NCBI GenBank assembly: GCA_036490515.1
Contig: DASXDU010000047.1
Span: 186,001 to 250,000, forward strand
Length of the DNA stretch: 64,000 nucleotides
Direction: 5' to 3'
Source: Palsa-1150 sp036490515
GTDB lineage: Bacteria > Myxococcota_A > Polyangia > Polyangiales > Polyangiaceae
In this document: one piece after another, positions 9,454-18,586 of the stretch
Layout of the letters: each line of letters begins with the position of its first letter
How positions within the stretch are numbered: position 1 is the first letter of the stretch
The notes under the pieces: model-generated
Told to the model about the DNA's origin: nothing
The model's database searches: none
The model's input: the letters and a program-made list of their open reading frames with translations, nothing else
Position numbers and translations under genes: made by a program

Positions 9454-9836
9454 TCGTCCTCGACACGCACGCCTGGGTCTTCCTCGTGGACGACCCGAAG
9501 CGCATGGGCAAGGCGGCCCGACGTGCCATCGGAAAGGCCGACCGCCTCGGCGTCGCAGCGGTGAGTCTCTGGGAGATCGCGCTCCTCGTCGAGAAGCGGC
9601 GCCTCTCGCTGGACCGTGACCTGCTTCCGTGGATCCAGGATGCGCTGGGTGAGCCGAAGATCGAGCTTCTGCCCCTCACGCCTGCCGTCGTGTCGACGGC
9701 GCATCAACTGCGGGGAGCTCTCGACGGGGACCCGGGCGACCGGCTCATCGTCGCCACCGCGCTGGTCGAGGGCGCCGTGCTCGTCTCGAAGGACGCGCGC
9801 ATCACGGACAGCGGCGTCGTGCCGGTCGTCTGGTAA
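9450..9836 (+). CDS. PIN-domain ribonuclease toxin, VapC family
   Basis: 128 aa, starting at GTG 9450 inside the stop of the antitoxin gene (GTGA). The N-terminal VIVLDTHAWVF carries the first catalytic Asp (D5), a Glu lies in SLWEIALL, and the C-terminal DPGDRLIVATAL and SKDARI complete the PIN acidic cluster. These toxins are metal-dependent RNases that often cut tRNA or rRNA; the target here is unknown. With the Phd-type gene it forms a type II toxin-antitoxin pair. Confidence 0.9.
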   Translation: MIVLDTHAWVFLVDDPKRMGKAARRAIGKADRLGVAAVSLWEIALLVEKRRLSLDRDLLPWIQDALGEPKIELLPLTPAVVSTAHQLRGALDGDPGDRLIVATALVEGAVLVSKDARITDSGVVPVVW

Positions 9837-10026
9837 GGCCTCGAGTCCTTCCGGCTGTACCCATGAGGCAATGGGTGCTCTCGCTGCCCGTTCGAGCTCC
9901 GCGTGCTCGCAGAGCCTTCCGGGCCGACGTGATCTCGACCCGCTCGCGCCCGACGGAGTGCCGCGCCACACGCCGCGAGCCTGTCGTGTGCGCGCCAAAC
10001 GTTGTCGTCGTCGCGCCTCGTCGCCG
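9837..10026. other. 190-bp intergenic stretch between convergent genes
   Basis: No supported gene lies here. The toxin gene ends at 9836 and the cupin gene on the other strand ends at 10027. No clear hairpin followed by a T-run is visible. Confidence 0.5.
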
Positions 10027-10398
10027 TCAGTCTCCCGTCGGCGTGACCGTCGCAGCCTCGACCATCAGGACGACCGTCTTGGTGACCGCTCGCGTGCGGT
10101 GGACCACGCCCTTCGGGACGGTGTACCCGAGGTGGCGCCCGAGGCGCACGGTGTCCTTGCCCTCGATGTCGAGGAGGAGCTCGCCGTCGAGGACGATGAA
10201 GCACTCGTCCTCGTGGTCGTGCTTGTGCCAGTGGTATTCGCCTTGCAAAATGCCGAGGCGCACGACCGCGTCGTTGACCTTCGTGAGTGTCTGGTTGAAC
10301 CAGGGCTCGTGCGCCGCGACCTCCGCGGGGATATCGATGACCTTCATCGCGCCGTATTTGTTGTCGAGGCGCGTGTCGTAGCGATCGTCGTTCGGCAT
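10027..10398 (-). CDS. Small cupin-domain protein
   Basis: 123 aa from ATG 10398, with GGAGAG upstream on the coding strand. The cupin metal motif is clear: GEYHWHKHDHEDECFIVLDGEL gives the HxHx3-4E cluster, and GYTVPKGVVHRTRA gives the second motif with the third His. Single-domain cupins of this kind are enzymes or sensors of unknown substrate. The open frame continues upstream without a stop and has coding-like codon use to an ATG at 10512, so a 38-residue longer form is possible. Confidence 0.85.
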   Translation of the reverse strand: MPNDDRYDTRLDNKYGAMKVIDIPAEVAAHEPWFNQTLTKVNDAVVRLGILQGEYHWHKHDHEDECFIVLDGELLLDIEGKDTVRLGRHLGYTVPKGVVHRTRAVTKTVVLMVEAATVTPTGD

Positions 10399-10442
10399 GG
10401 CGGATCTCTCCGGCCCGGAGGCTACCTTCGCGGCATCGTGCG

Positions 10443-10622
10443 TCAAAGGTCCGCACACGCAATAGAGGTTCTCGCGGTGGTTGTGCTCGAAGATGTTCTG
10501 TCGGACGAACATCGACGCGGCGGACGTACCTCGCCGCCATCGGAGGCCGTGGATACCGGTGGGCTGGCGTGGCCGCACGACGCCAGGACGAGGATCCCGA
10601 GCAGCGCTCCCCTCCGTCGCAT
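10443..10622 (-). CDS. Candidate short lipoprotein, 59 aa, possibly frameshifted
   Basis: ATG at 10622 lies 6 bp after the stop of the Cys-rich lipoprotein gene, with GAAGAG before it. The first residues, RRRGALLGILVLASCGHAS, are a good lipoprotein signal. After about 30 residues the composition becomes Ser/Thr/Arg-rich and codon quality drops. Over the same stretch the frame of the downstream cupin becomes coding-like. This suggests either a very short lipoprotein or a gene broken by a frameshift near 10540. Confidence 0.35.
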   Translation of the reverse strand: MRRRGALLGILVLASCGHASPPVSTASDGGEVRPPRRCSSDRTSSSTTTARTSIACADL

Positions 10623-10628
10623 CGCTCT

Positions 10629-11894
10629 TCAGAGCTGGTAGCAGAACCCGCCCGTGGCGGAGCAGAAGATGTCGGGGTTGGTCGTGCACGACGAGCACGC
10701 CCCACCGTCGACCCCGCATGCGGTCTGGGCATCTCCAGGCTGGCAGTAATACTCGGTGTTACCGACGCCCAGGTATTTGGCGTAGCAGCAGCCCGTGTTG
10801 CAGCCCGTATACGTCCCCGTGTCGTTCTGTGAGCACGTCGTGCCGCAGGTGTGCGTCGCGGTGTCGCACGCCTCGTCGACGGGGCAATCCGTTGCCAGGT
10901 TGCACCCGCACTCGGCCACCCCGCTCGAGACGATGCACGCCGTGCCTGCTGCGTTGCCCGTGCAGGACGTCACGCTCCACGACGTGCACCCGTTCGAGCC
11001 CGGCACGCACGTTTCCGGGCTGCCAGACGCGCACTGCGACGCGTTCGCGGTGCACGCCACGCAGCTCGCGCAATTTCCGGTCGTGCAGGACAGACCGGTC
11101 CCGCAGCTCGTTCCGTTGGGCAGGTCGGAGCCGGTGTCGTTGCACACCGACGTGCCCGTCGTGCACGAGGTCGCCCCCGTATGGCAAGGGTTCGCAGGGG
11201 CGCACGTCACGTTCGAGGTGCACGTGACGCACTGGCCGCTGTTGCACACCTCGTTCGTGCCGCATGGCGTTCCGTCCGATGCCGCCGTGCCCGTGTCCGT
11301 ACACGTGGCGACGCCGCTGGAGCACGACGTCGTGCCGAGGTGACATGCGTTCCCGGTCGGCGTGCAGCCGGTGCCCGGCGTGCACGGAGCGCATGCCCCC
11401 TGGCTGCAATAGAGGTCCGTCCCGCACGTCGTTCCGGCCGGCTCGGTGCCGGCGTCCTCGCACACCGGCGATCCGCTCGTGCAGCTGATCGCTTGCTTCC
11501 AGCAAGACCCCTGCGGCGTGCAATCGTTGCCCGCGGCGCACGCCACGCAGCCGCCGTCGTCGCAAACGAAGTTCGTTCCGCACGGGGTCCCGGTGGCGAC
11601 GTTCTCGCACGGGTTCGGCGCACCGGTTTCGATCGTGCCGCTGTCCACGACTCCGGCCTCGGCGATTCCGGCATCGGCGTCCGCGTTGGCCTTGGCATCC
11701 GCGCCCGCGTCGTTGGTCTGGGTGTGGCCGTCCGCGCCCGCGTCGAAGGTCGCGTCGTCGGCGGTGGCATCAGCGCCGCCATCCCCGGCGAGCGAAGCCT
11801 CGTTGAAGTCCCCGAGCAGGGTGGTGCACCCCAGCATGGAGCTCCCCAGGAACAAGGCCGCCCCCACCCACGAGCTTGCGCGTCTCGGCATCAT
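10629..11894 (-). CDS. Cys-rich secreted lipoprotein with about ten CxxG/CxxC-type repeats
   Basis: 421 aa. The signal ends in a lipobox (SSMLGC), followed by an Asp/Ala/Gly-rich linker to about residue 85. Then come many short Cys-rich units of the form GTPCGTNxVCxxGxCVxC and GTSCGTGLSCTTGNC, spaced about 35-40 residues and rich in disulfide potential. Such proteins are common and often misannotated in myxobacteria. It is probably exposed at the outer membrane; the role is unknown. The CTTLLGDF at the mature N-terminus matches the start of the lipoprotein at 59008. Confidence 0.82.
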   Translation of the reverse strand: MMPRRASSWVGAALFLGSSMLGCTTLLGDFNEASLAGDGGADATADDATFDAGADGHTQTNDAGADAKANADADAGIAEAGVVDSGTIETGAPNPCENVATGTPCGTNFVCDDGGCVACAAGNDCTPQGSCWKQAISCTSGSPVCEDAGTEPAGTTCGTDLYCSQGACAPCTPGTGCTPTGNACHLGTTSCSSGVATCTDTGTAASDGTPCGTNEVCNSGQCVTCTSNVTCAPANPCHTGATSCTTGTSVCNDTGSDLPNGTSCGTGLSCTTGNCASCVACTANASQCASGSPETCVPGSNGCTSWSVTSCTGNAAGTACIVSSGVAECGCNLATDCPVDEACDTATHTCGTTCSQNDTGTYTGCNTGCCYAKYLGVGNTEYYCQPGDAQTACGVDGGACSSCTTNPDIFCSATGGFCYQL

Positions 11895-11948
11895 TCGGAC
11901 TGCTGATCCTAGCAGGTGCCGCCGTGCAGGCCCGCCTTCGCGGTCGTT

Positions 11949-12986
11949 CTACTGCACGTCCACCACGTACCCCGCCCACCCGACGCCGCCGCGGTCGTCG
12001 CGCAGCACGACCCAGAGGTGCACCGTCGTCCCCTGGGCCGGCGCCGTCCACCCGTCGTCGCTCGTCGTCGCCGTGTCCGTCCCGTCCCTTCCCGTCCGGT
12101 CCAGATCGAAGCTTCCGCTCGTCGCAAACCACGACACGTGCATCCCCTCGCGCGCGTCGACCAGCGACTGGCTCCCCAGGTCGAAGTTCACGTAGCGCTC
12201 GGCGCCCGAGCAGCCCTGCGGCGTCGTGCAGTCGGCGGCGCACGACGTCACGCTCTCGTCGGGGCCACAGACGCCGTCACCGCAGGCGTCGGAGAGCGGG
12301 CACGCGGCCCACCCCACCTCCAGCGTCACCTTCTGCCCGGCCGCGAGCGTGTTCGTCGCGCCGTTCGCGTCGGGCTGGAGCGCGGTCCCCGACGCCGTCA
12401 GCGACCCGACCGCGGGGTTCACGTTCGCGTGATACCGCCCGAGGAAGTCGCTCACCTGCTCCGACGTCCCCTGCGCGAGGCCGCACGTGATGCGCGTGCC
12501 GTAGACCGACGTGACGGTCCCCGCCGACGTCGGGACGAAGACGCTGACGGGCTGGTAGTAGCCGCCCGTCGGATCGGGGTCGACGGGCCGCCCCGGCGTC
12601 TCGTTGCCGGTCACCTGCGGGACCTCGGGCCCGAAGTTGCGGCACGCGACGTCGGGGACCGCGCCCGTCGCCTGCGCTCCCGAGCCGATGGGCGCGAGGT
12701 TCGCGTCGCCCGGCTCGGAGCACTCCGGGCTCACGGGACCGAGGTTCGCGAGCGGATTGCGCGCGTTGCAGAAGTCCCACTGGATGGGCAGGCCCACGAG
12801 GTCGCCCGAGCCGTCGACGACGAGCGCCGTGTACGTCGTCGTCGCGCTCGGCGCCACCTCCGCCGGCGTCGCCTGCACCGCGAGGACCTGCGGCACGGCG
12901 ACGAGCGACACCGTCTCGTCGAGGTTCGGCTTGCACGCGAAGAGCGACGCCAGCAGCGCCGCCCGCAGGACGTCCCGGCTCACCAT
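11949..12986 (-). CDS. Lipoprotein, last gene of the TonB/phosphate-type operon
   Basis: 345 aa. ATG at 12986 overlaps the 3' end of the receptor gene by 7 bp. The signal has a lipobox (LLASLFAC). The mature part starts with an Ig-like segment (QVLAVQATPAEVAPSATTTYTALV), which is common in myxobacterial lipoproteins that follow TonB receptors. It then has several Cys pairs and a short calcium-loop-like CGDGVCGPDESVTSC. It is probably a surface or periplasmic accessory to the receptor. No enzymatic motif is seen. Confidence 0.8.
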   Translation of the reverse strand: MVSRDVLRAALLASLFACKPNLDETVSLVAVPQVLAVQATPAEVAPSATTTYTALVVDGSGDLVGLPIQWDFCNARNPLANLGPVSPECSEPGDANLAPIGSGAQATGAVPDVACRNFGPEVPQVTGNETPGRPVDPDPTGGYYQPVSVFVPTSAGTVTSVYGTRITCGLAQGTSEQVSDFLGRYHANVNPAVGSLTASGTALQPDANGATNTLAAGQKVTLEVGWAACPLSDACGDGVCGPDESVTSCAADCTTPQGCSGAERYVNFDLGSQSLVDAREGMHVSWFATSGSFDLDRTGRDGTDTATTSDDGWTAPAQGTTVHLWVVLRDDRGGVGWAGYVVDVQ

Positions 12987-15673
12987 GCGTACCTCGCTCC
13001 CACGACCGGAAGGATCGGAAACCCGGTGATGTACCCGCGCTGCGTGTACGTCGGGCTGTAGACGATCTCCTCCGGGTTCGCGTGGTTGGTCACGTTCTGG
13101 ACGTCCAGGTAGACCTCGACGTCGCTCTTGGGGCCGAGCTTGAAGCGCTTGGCGAGGCGCGCGTCGAGCGACACGAACGGCGGGATGCGGATCGAGTTGT
13201 GCGCGCCGAAGATCGGCTCGTACGTCGCCGTGCCCGCGTCGTAGTAGGCGCCGACGACCGGCGTTCGGGGATAGCCCGTCGCGAAGCGAAAGCGCAGCCC
13301 CGACTCGAATCCGTGCCCGAGGTCGTACGAGCCGACGGCGGTGAAGACGTGGGACTGGTCGTAGTCGAAGAGGCGCCAGCCGAGATCGGGCGCGTCCTTC
13401 CGCTCGCTCCGCATGATGCTGTAGCTGATCCAGCCGAAGAACGGCCCGATCTGCTGCTGGCGGAGCAGGAACTGCGTCCCGTACGAGCGGCCGATCCCCT
13501 GCGGGAGGAGCGCCTGCGCGACGAGCGGGCTGTCCGACTCGCTGCGCGTCGCGAGGTTCTCCTGGTTTGCGTAGAAGCCGGTGGTCTCGATCGTGAGGAG
13601 CTCGGTGAGGTGGAAGACGGCGCCGGCCAGGTAGTGGCGCGCGGTCGCGAGGACGAGGAGCGGGTTGCCGAAGACCGACGAGAGGTCCTCGGGCTGCGGC
13701 GCCTGGTGGTAGATGCCGAAGGCGGCCTTCGCGGCCACGCGCGGCGTGAACGCGTAGGTGACCGAGAGGCGCGGCTCGACCACGGTGTTCTCCTGCGTCG
13801 CCCCGATGTTGGGGCTGCCGGGCGGCGGCGGGGTGAGCTTGTTCGTCGAGACGACGTACGGCTCGAGGCGCAGCCCGGGCACGACGTGCAGGCGGTCGTC
13901 GGCGAGCGAGAGATCGCCCTCGACGTACGGGGCCACGCTCGCGACCACCGTCTTCCAGTTGTCGTAGTTGATCTGCGACGGCGGCGGCTCGCCGAAGACG
14001 TAGACGTCGCCCTCGCGCGGGGGCGCGCCGATGGACCCCGCGCGGTGAAGCGACGAGACCTGCATCTCGCCGTCGATGCCGACCGACCCGCGCAGGTGCT
14101 TCTCGATCGGCCCCTGCCATCCGGCGCGCAGGCCGTAGACCCACGAGTCGTTCGTGAGCTCCGTCACGGTCGACCCGTAGGTATCCACCAGCGACGTCGA
14201 GTCCGTGCCCGCGTAGGGCGTGACGACGACGACCGCGCCGTCTCCGGTGTGCTTCTCGTAGCGCGCGTAGACCCGGTTGAAGTCCGTCCCCGACGTCGAG
14301 CTCGTCGAGAGCGACGGATCGGCCGCCGGGTTGTTGCGCGTGGTTCGGTCGGACGAGACGAGCACGCCCACCTCGATCGTCTCGTGCGCCGCGAGCTGAT
14401 ACACGACGCGCGCCTGCCCGTCCCAGTAGCGCGGCACGGGGACGTAGAGGCCGACGTTCTCGGACGTCACGTCCGAGAGGACCGTGTCGAGGTAGCTCTT
14501 GCGCGCCGCGACGGCGACGTGGAGCTTGTCGGTGACCTGCTCGCGCACCGACGCGGACGCGTCGATCGTGTCGGCAGCAACGCTCCCGTGAAAGCCCGGC
14601 TCGTCGAGCGGTCGCAGGCCCACGGTGACCAGACCCCCGAGCCCGCGCCCGTAGAGCGGCCCGTAGCCGCCGGGAATGAGCTCCACCGACTTCACGAAGT
14701 CCGAGCTCACGATCGAGCGGTATCCGCCGTCGTGGTAGAGGCGCGGCACGCGGACGCCCTCGACGTAGACGCGCGTGTCCGTCGGCGCAGACCCCCACAC
14801 CACGAGCGCCCCCGAGCCGGCGGCCGCCCGGGCGACGCCCGGCAGGTTCTCCACGACCTTGAGGACGTCGCCCTGCGTTCCGGGTATGCGCGTCGCCTGC
14901 TCGGCCTGGACGACCGTCGAGACGATCTGCTTCTTGATGCGAGGCGCCGTGACGACGATCTCCTCCTCCTCGTCGGCGTTGCCGCTCTTCGCCCGCTTGG
15001 GGTCGACCTCGTAGACGGCGTCGATGCGCTTGGCGACCTCGAACGTCTCGGTGGTCCCCACCGTGGCGAGCGCCTCGCCCGAGAGCGTCACCGTGTGGTC
15101 GCCGGGCAGGACGTCGGGGATCGCGAACTTGCCCTGATCGTCGGTCAGCGCCTGCTGCCCCGCATCGAGAGCGACCCGCACGTTGGCGATGGGCTGCTTG
15201 GTGCGCCGGTCGCGGACGACGCCGGCGAAGTCGCCCGTCGTCCGCTTGACCATCTTCTCCTCGATCTTGAAGACGTAGCGGTAGGTGATCTTGACGGGGA
15301 TCGGCTTGCCGTCGACGGTCGCCGGCTCGAACACGAACTGCCGCGCCGCAGCCACCGCCGCGGCGTCGAACGCGGCCCCGGCCGTCCCTTGCACGCCGAC
15401 GTCGACGACGCGGCCGCCGGCGTCGATCGCGATCTGCAGCGTGACCGTGGCCCCCTTGCCGGCCTTCACCTCGGACGCGGGGAATTCGGCCTCGACGAAC
15501 CTGGCGAGCTTCGGCGGGACGATGACGTGCTGCGGAGCGTCCGCAGCAGCCGGCTGGGCTGCGGCGGCGCTCGCCATCGTCGCGGCCGTCGCGAGCAGAG
15601 CGGCGACGAGGACGCCGCGGGGCGCGCGCCCCGGCGCGAAGCGAGCGCGCGCTCGAGACGTCAGCGTCCTCAT
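12980..15673 (-). CDS. TonB-dependent outer-membrane receptor with N-terminal TonB-C-like domain
   Basis: 897 aa from ATG 15673, which overlaps the tonB stop (ATGA). After a signal peptide ending near ASAAAAQ there is a TonB C-terminal-type domain (VTLQIAIDAGGRVVDVGVQG, FDAAAVAAARQFVFEPATVDG). Next is a carboxypeptidase-regulatory-like domain (FAGVVRDRRTKQPIANVRV) and a Glu-rich linker. The plug domain (RIPGTQGDVLKVVENLPGV, YVEGVRVPRLYHDGGYR) and a beta-barrel of about 550 residues complete it, ending in an aromatic residue (RYAW) as barrel proteins do. It imports a ligand across the outer membrane using the adjacent ExbB/ExbD/TonB. Having a TonB-like domain on the receptor itself is unusual. 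Confidence 0.93.
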   Translation of the reverse strand: MRTLTSRARARFAPGRAPRGVLVAALLATAATMASAAAAQPAAADAPQHVIVPPKLARFVEAEFPASEVKAGKGATVTLQIAIDAGGRVVDVGVQGTAGAAFDAAAVAAARQFVFEPATVDGKPIPVKITYRYVFKIEEKMVKRTTGDFAGVVRDRRTKQPIANVRVALDAGQQALTDDQGKFAIPDVLPGDHTVTLSGEALATVGTTETFEVAKRIDAVYEVDPKRAKSGNADEEEEIVVTAPRIKKQIVSTVVQAEQATRIPGTQGDVLKVVENLPGVARAAAGSGALVVWGSAPTDTRVYVEGVRVPRLYHDGGYRSIVSSDFVKSVELIPGGYGPLYGRGLGGLVTVGLRPLDEPGFHGSVAADTIDASASVREQVTDKLHVAVAARKSYLDTVLSDVTSENVGLYVPVPRYWDGQARVVYQLAAHETIEVGVLVSSDRTTRNNPAADPSLSTSSTSGTDFNRVYARYEKHTGDGAVVVVTPYAGTDSTSLVDTYGSTVTELTNDSWVYGLRAGWQGPIEKHLRGSVGIDGEMQVSSLHRAGSIGAPPREGDVYVFGEPPPSQINYDNWKTVVASVAPYVEGDLSLADDRLHVVPGLRLEPYVVSTNKLTPPPPGSPNIGATQENTVVEPRLSVTYAFTPRVAAKAAFGIYHQAPQPEDLSSVFGNPLLVLATARHYLAGAVFHLTELLTIETTGFYANQENLATRSESDSPLVAQALLPQGIGRSYGTQFLLRQQQIGPFFGWISYSIMRSERKDAPDLGWRLFDYDQSHVFTAVGSYDLGHGFESGLRFRFATGYPRTPVVGAYYDAGTATYEPIFGAHNSIRIPPFVSLDARLAKRFKLGPKSDVEVYLDVQNVTNHANPEEIVYSPTYTQRGYITGFPILPVVGARYAW

Positions 15674-16416
15674 ATCTGCTCGAAGCGAAACGGCAGGATC
15701 GTCGTGCCGACGACGGGCTTGCCGCACTGGGTCGCGGGCTCGAAGGTCGTGGCCTTCGCGGCGGCGACCGCCGACTCGTCGAGGCCGTACCCGAGCCCAC
15801 CCACGACGCGCGCCGCGATGACCCGCCCGGACTCGTCGACCGTCACCTGGACGCGGACCACGCCCTCGATCTCGGCCTGCCGCGCCTCCATCGTGTACTT
15901 GGGCGCGACGGGCACCTTGCGTTTCGGCTTCACCACGGGCTCGTTGCACGCCGCTGCGCCCTGCGACGGCGCCTCGAGCTGCGCCACCTTGTGCGTCGTC
16001 GCGGCAGGCCCCGCCCCTCCGCCCTTCGTCGCGACCGCCGCCGTCGCAGCCGGGGCCGGCACCGCGAGCCCGGTTCCGTCTCCGTTGCCGAGGGCCACCC
16101 CCAGGTCCGCGAACCCTGCGTTGTCGACGGGCACCGGCGGCGGCGCCTGGGTCTTCGTCTCCTGCACCGCTTTGGCCTGCTGCTGCGGTTGCGGCTGCGG
16201 GTGCGGCCTGGGCTTGTCCTGCGGCTTCGGGGGCGGAGGGGGCGGCGGCGCCGGCTTCGGCGGGTCCTTCTTCTTCTTCTCTTCGACGAGGGTGATCGCC
16301 GTCTTCTCCGACGTGTGCGGCTTCGGCATCGCCACGGTGACGAGCGCCAGCGCGGCGTGGAACACCAGGCTCCCGCCGTAGACCCAGTACGCGATGGACC
16401 GGCCGCGCTTACTCAC
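15670..16416 (-). CDS. tonB: TonB energy-transducer protein
   Basis: 248 aa from a GTG start overlapping the exbD stop by 8 bp. One N-terminal membrane helix (about 12-30, YGGSLVFHAALALVTVAM) is followed by a long Pro/Lys periplasmic spacer (residues about 45-95). The C-terminal TonB fold contains YTMEARQAEIEGVVRVQVTVDE and ESAVAAAKATTFEPA. It carries the proton-motive energy gathered by ExbB/ExbD to the receptor encoded next. Confidence 0.93.
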   Translation of the reverse strand: MSKRGRSIAYWVYGGSLVFHAALALVTVAMPKPHTSEKTAITLVEEKKKKDPPKPAPPPPPPPKPQDKPRPHPQPQPQQQAKAVQETKTQAPPPVPVDNAGFADLGVALGNGDGTGLAVPAPAATAAVATKGGGAGPAATTHKVAQLEAPSQGAAACNEPVVKPKRKVPVAPKYTMEARQAEIEGVVRVQVTVDESGRVIAARVVGGLGYGLDESAVAAAKATTFEPATQCGKPVVGTTILPFRFEQI

Positions 16417-16828
16417 TTGCGACGTTGATGGCGAACTTGGTGATGCCCTGGACCTTGGCGAGGTCGATGACGTGGACGACGCGCCCGTGCAGCGCCTGCG
16501 CGTCCGCGCTCACGACCAGGCTCGGATCCCCCGAGGACGTACGCGCCCTGCCGAAGAGCGAGGACAGCTCCGCGTCGCTCGCGACGAGCTCACCGCCGAC
16601 GAACGTCCTGCCGTCCTTCGTCAGAGTCACCGTGATGGGCGCCTGGGCTGCCTCGTCCGAGGTCGCCGTTTTCGGGAGCTCCACCTTGAGCGCCCGCGAC
16701 ACGATGTAGATGGACGAGACCATCATGATGACGAGCAGCACCAGCATGACGTCGACCATCGGCGTGACGTTGATGCCGACGATCCCGCCGCGGCGTCTGC
16801 CGCGCGAAGCTCCGACGGATGCGCCCAT
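16409..16828 (-). CDS. exbD: ExbD-type proton-channel subunit
   Basis: 139 aa. One N-terminal membrane helix, NVTPMVDVMLVLLVIMMVS, carries the conserved Asp of the ExbD/TolR proton path. The periplasmic domain (ITVTLTKDGRTFVGGE, VVSADAQALHGRVVHVID) is complete. The gene starts 3 bp after the exbB stop and overlaps the start of tonB. Confidence 0.95.
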   Translation of the reverse strand: MGASVGASRGRRRGGIVGINVTPMVDVMLVLLVIMMVSSIYIVSRALKVELPKTATSDEAAQAPITVTLTKDGRTFVGGELVASDAELSSLFGRARTSSGDPSLVVSADAQALHGRVVHVIDLAKVQGITKFAINVASE

Positions 16829-16831
16829 CGC

Positions 16832-17590
16832 TCACTCCTCCGCGACCGGCGACCCGGGCGCGGCGACGCGGCGCTCGTTCTCGAGCGTCGCGAGATCGCG
16901 CACGCTGTTGCCGACCTGCTGGATCGGCGGCGGCAGCTCCGAGGGGCGCACCCAGTCCATCGCCTTGCCGACGGTGATGAACGCGCAGAGGCGCTTCGCG
17001 ATCGAGGAGACGTTGTCCTCGACGTCGCCGATCTTCTTCTGGAAGACGTTGTAGGCGACGACGGCCGGGATGGCGACGAAGAGGCCGACCCCCGTGGCGA
17101 TGAGCGCCTCGGCGATGCCGCCCATCACCTTGTCCATCTGCACCTTGTTCTGGCCGTCCGCGAGGTCGGCGAACGCCACGATGACGCCGATGACCGTCCC
17201 GAGCAGGCCGACGAACGGCGCGTTGTTCCCGAGGGTGCCGAGGAGCGTCATCCCGCGTTCGAGCTCGCGGCGGCGCTTGGTCATCTCGCCGTCGATGGCC
17301 GCCTCGAGCGCGGCCGGCCCGCCGTGCGCCCACCGGAGCGACGCGCGGAGCACCTCCGCCTCGACGGTGGGGCTCTCGTCGAGGAGCTTGCGCGCCTGCT
17401 CGCGCTCGCCGAGCTCGAGCAGCTCGCAGAGCGCGTCGCCGAGCTCCTCACCATGCCCGGAGCCGCGCTTCTTGAAGTACCACCAGCGCTCCACCATGGC
17501 GCCGATGGAGGCCACCGACAGCGCGAGGAGGAGGTACATGACCCACGAGCTTCCGAGCATCGCGATCTTGAGCAGGTACTTGACGATCAC
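16832..17590 (-). CDS. exbB: ExbB/TolQ-type proton-channel subunit
   Basis: 252 aa from a GTG start with AGGAG upstream. It has three membrane segments: an N-terminal one (SSWVMYLLLALSVASIGAMV) and two after the cytoplasmic loop, TLGNNAPFVGLLGTVIGVIVAF and ALIATGVGLFVAIPAVVAYNVF. These are the conserved ExbB pore helices, including the family signature APFVGLLGTV. With ExbD it forms the motor that energises TonB. Confidence 0.95.
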   Translation of the reverse strand: MIVKYLLKIAMLGSSWVMYLLLALSVASIGAMVERWWYFKKRGSGHGEELGDALCELLELGEREQARKLLDESPTVEAEVLRASLRWAHGGPAALEAAIDGEMTKRRRELERGMTLLGTLGNNAPFVGLLGTVIGVIVAFADLADGQNKVQMDKVMGGIAEALIATGVGLFVAIPAVVAYNVFQKKIGDVEDNVSSIAKRLCAFITVGKAMDWVRPSELPPPIQQVGNSVRDLATLENERRVAAPGSPVAEE

Positions 17591-17605
17591 GGGGTGCTCC
17601 TTTCC

Positions 17606-18586
17606 TCAGTTGAAGACCTTCTCGGCGATGAACAGGCCCGTGGAGGACCCGCCCGTCGTGTCGTTCGCGGGCAGCTCGCCGCCCTGCGTGTACGTGGCCT
17701 GCAGGCTGCCGTCGCTCTGCGCCTCGTAGATGGTGAGCTCGAAGCGCACCGCCGTCTGGCCGCACGCCGCGAACGGGTCCGCGTAGACGTCGTAGGGGCC
17801 CGTCGCGGGGTACTGCGGGAAGACGAGGTCCTCCTGCCGCCAGCCGTCGGGCACGCACGCGCGCAGCGAGTCCCGGTCGATCTTCGGGTCCGTCGGCGGC
17901 GGCTGTCCGGAGTCGACGGCCTGGACGAGCGGGTTCGTCTTCGCGTTCACGTCGGTGCCGTCGGGCGTGATGACGTGAAGGTCGACGTCGAAGTCCACGT
18001 CCCAGCGCAGCGAGAAGACCACTGCTGGTACCGCAGCGCCCGGGTCGCACGCGTGGCCGTTGTCGGGGACACGCGACTCGAAGCAGAGCTCCGTGTCGAG
18101 CTGCGTGCCGCCGTTCCCCGCGCCGTCGATCGCGACCGCACGGAGCGAGTGCGTTCCCGGCGCGTCGCCCACGTCGAAGCTCGCCTTGAAGCCGAAGTCG
18201 AGCGTGTTCGGGACCAGCGCGTCGCGCTGCCCGGCGGGGAACACCCAGTAGCCCGTTCCCTGGTCGGCGATGCGCACGCCCACGGCGACCGCGTCGGTCG
18301 TCACGAGGCCGGTGAACGCCTTGCCCGCGGCTCCCGGGTACACCGTCGCGTTCTGGTAGCCGACCTGCACCACCGTGAGAGGCGGCTCCGCGCCGCCCTC
18401 GGGTGCGCCTCCGTCGACGGGCGCGCTGCCCGGGAGCTCGCCGCCGATGAACTCTGCGCCCGACACCACCATCGGCTCGGTCGCCCCCGCGTTGGCCGGC
18501 TCGCCGCCGGAGCAGGCCGCCGGGAGGAGCGACGCCACGACCGTGCACGCGAGCGGGACCAGCACGAGCGCGCGCGCCGCCTTCAC
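17606..18586 (-). CDS. Secreted lipoprotein of unknown function between porin and exbB
   Basis: 326 aa from a GTG at 18586 that overlaps the porin stop (GTGA). The signal carries a lipobox-like LLPAAC, followed by a low-complexity linker. The body contains a beta-rich region with the phrase FSLRWDVDFDVDLHVITPDGTDVN. This resembles the segment found in bacterial proteins that describe a 'DLHV' beta domain near von Willebrand-like or pre-peptidase modules, though the match is loose. Its central place in the operon points to a role in ligand handling. Confidence 0.78.
   Translation of the reverse strand: MKAARALVLVPLACTVVASLLPAACSGGEPANAGATEPMVVSGAEFIGGELPGSAPVDGGAPEGGAEPPLTVVQVGYQNATVYPGAAGKAFTGLVTTDAVAVGVRIADQGTGYWVFPAGQRDALVPNTLDFGFKASFDVGDAPGTHSLRAVAIDGAGNGGTQLDTELCFESRVPDNGHACDPGAAVPAVVFSLRWDVDFDVDLHVITPDGTDVNAKTNPLVQAVDSGQPPPTDPKIDRDSLRACVPDGWRQEDLVFPQYPATGPYDVYADPFAACGQTAVRFELTIYEAQSDGSLQATYTQGGELPANDTTGGSSTGLFIAEKVFN

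Noticed and set aside
13082..16381. 1,099-codon plus-strand frame opposite the TonB receptor and tonB
   Set aside because: Arg/Ala/Val-rich, no motif, and antisense to a strong gene set.
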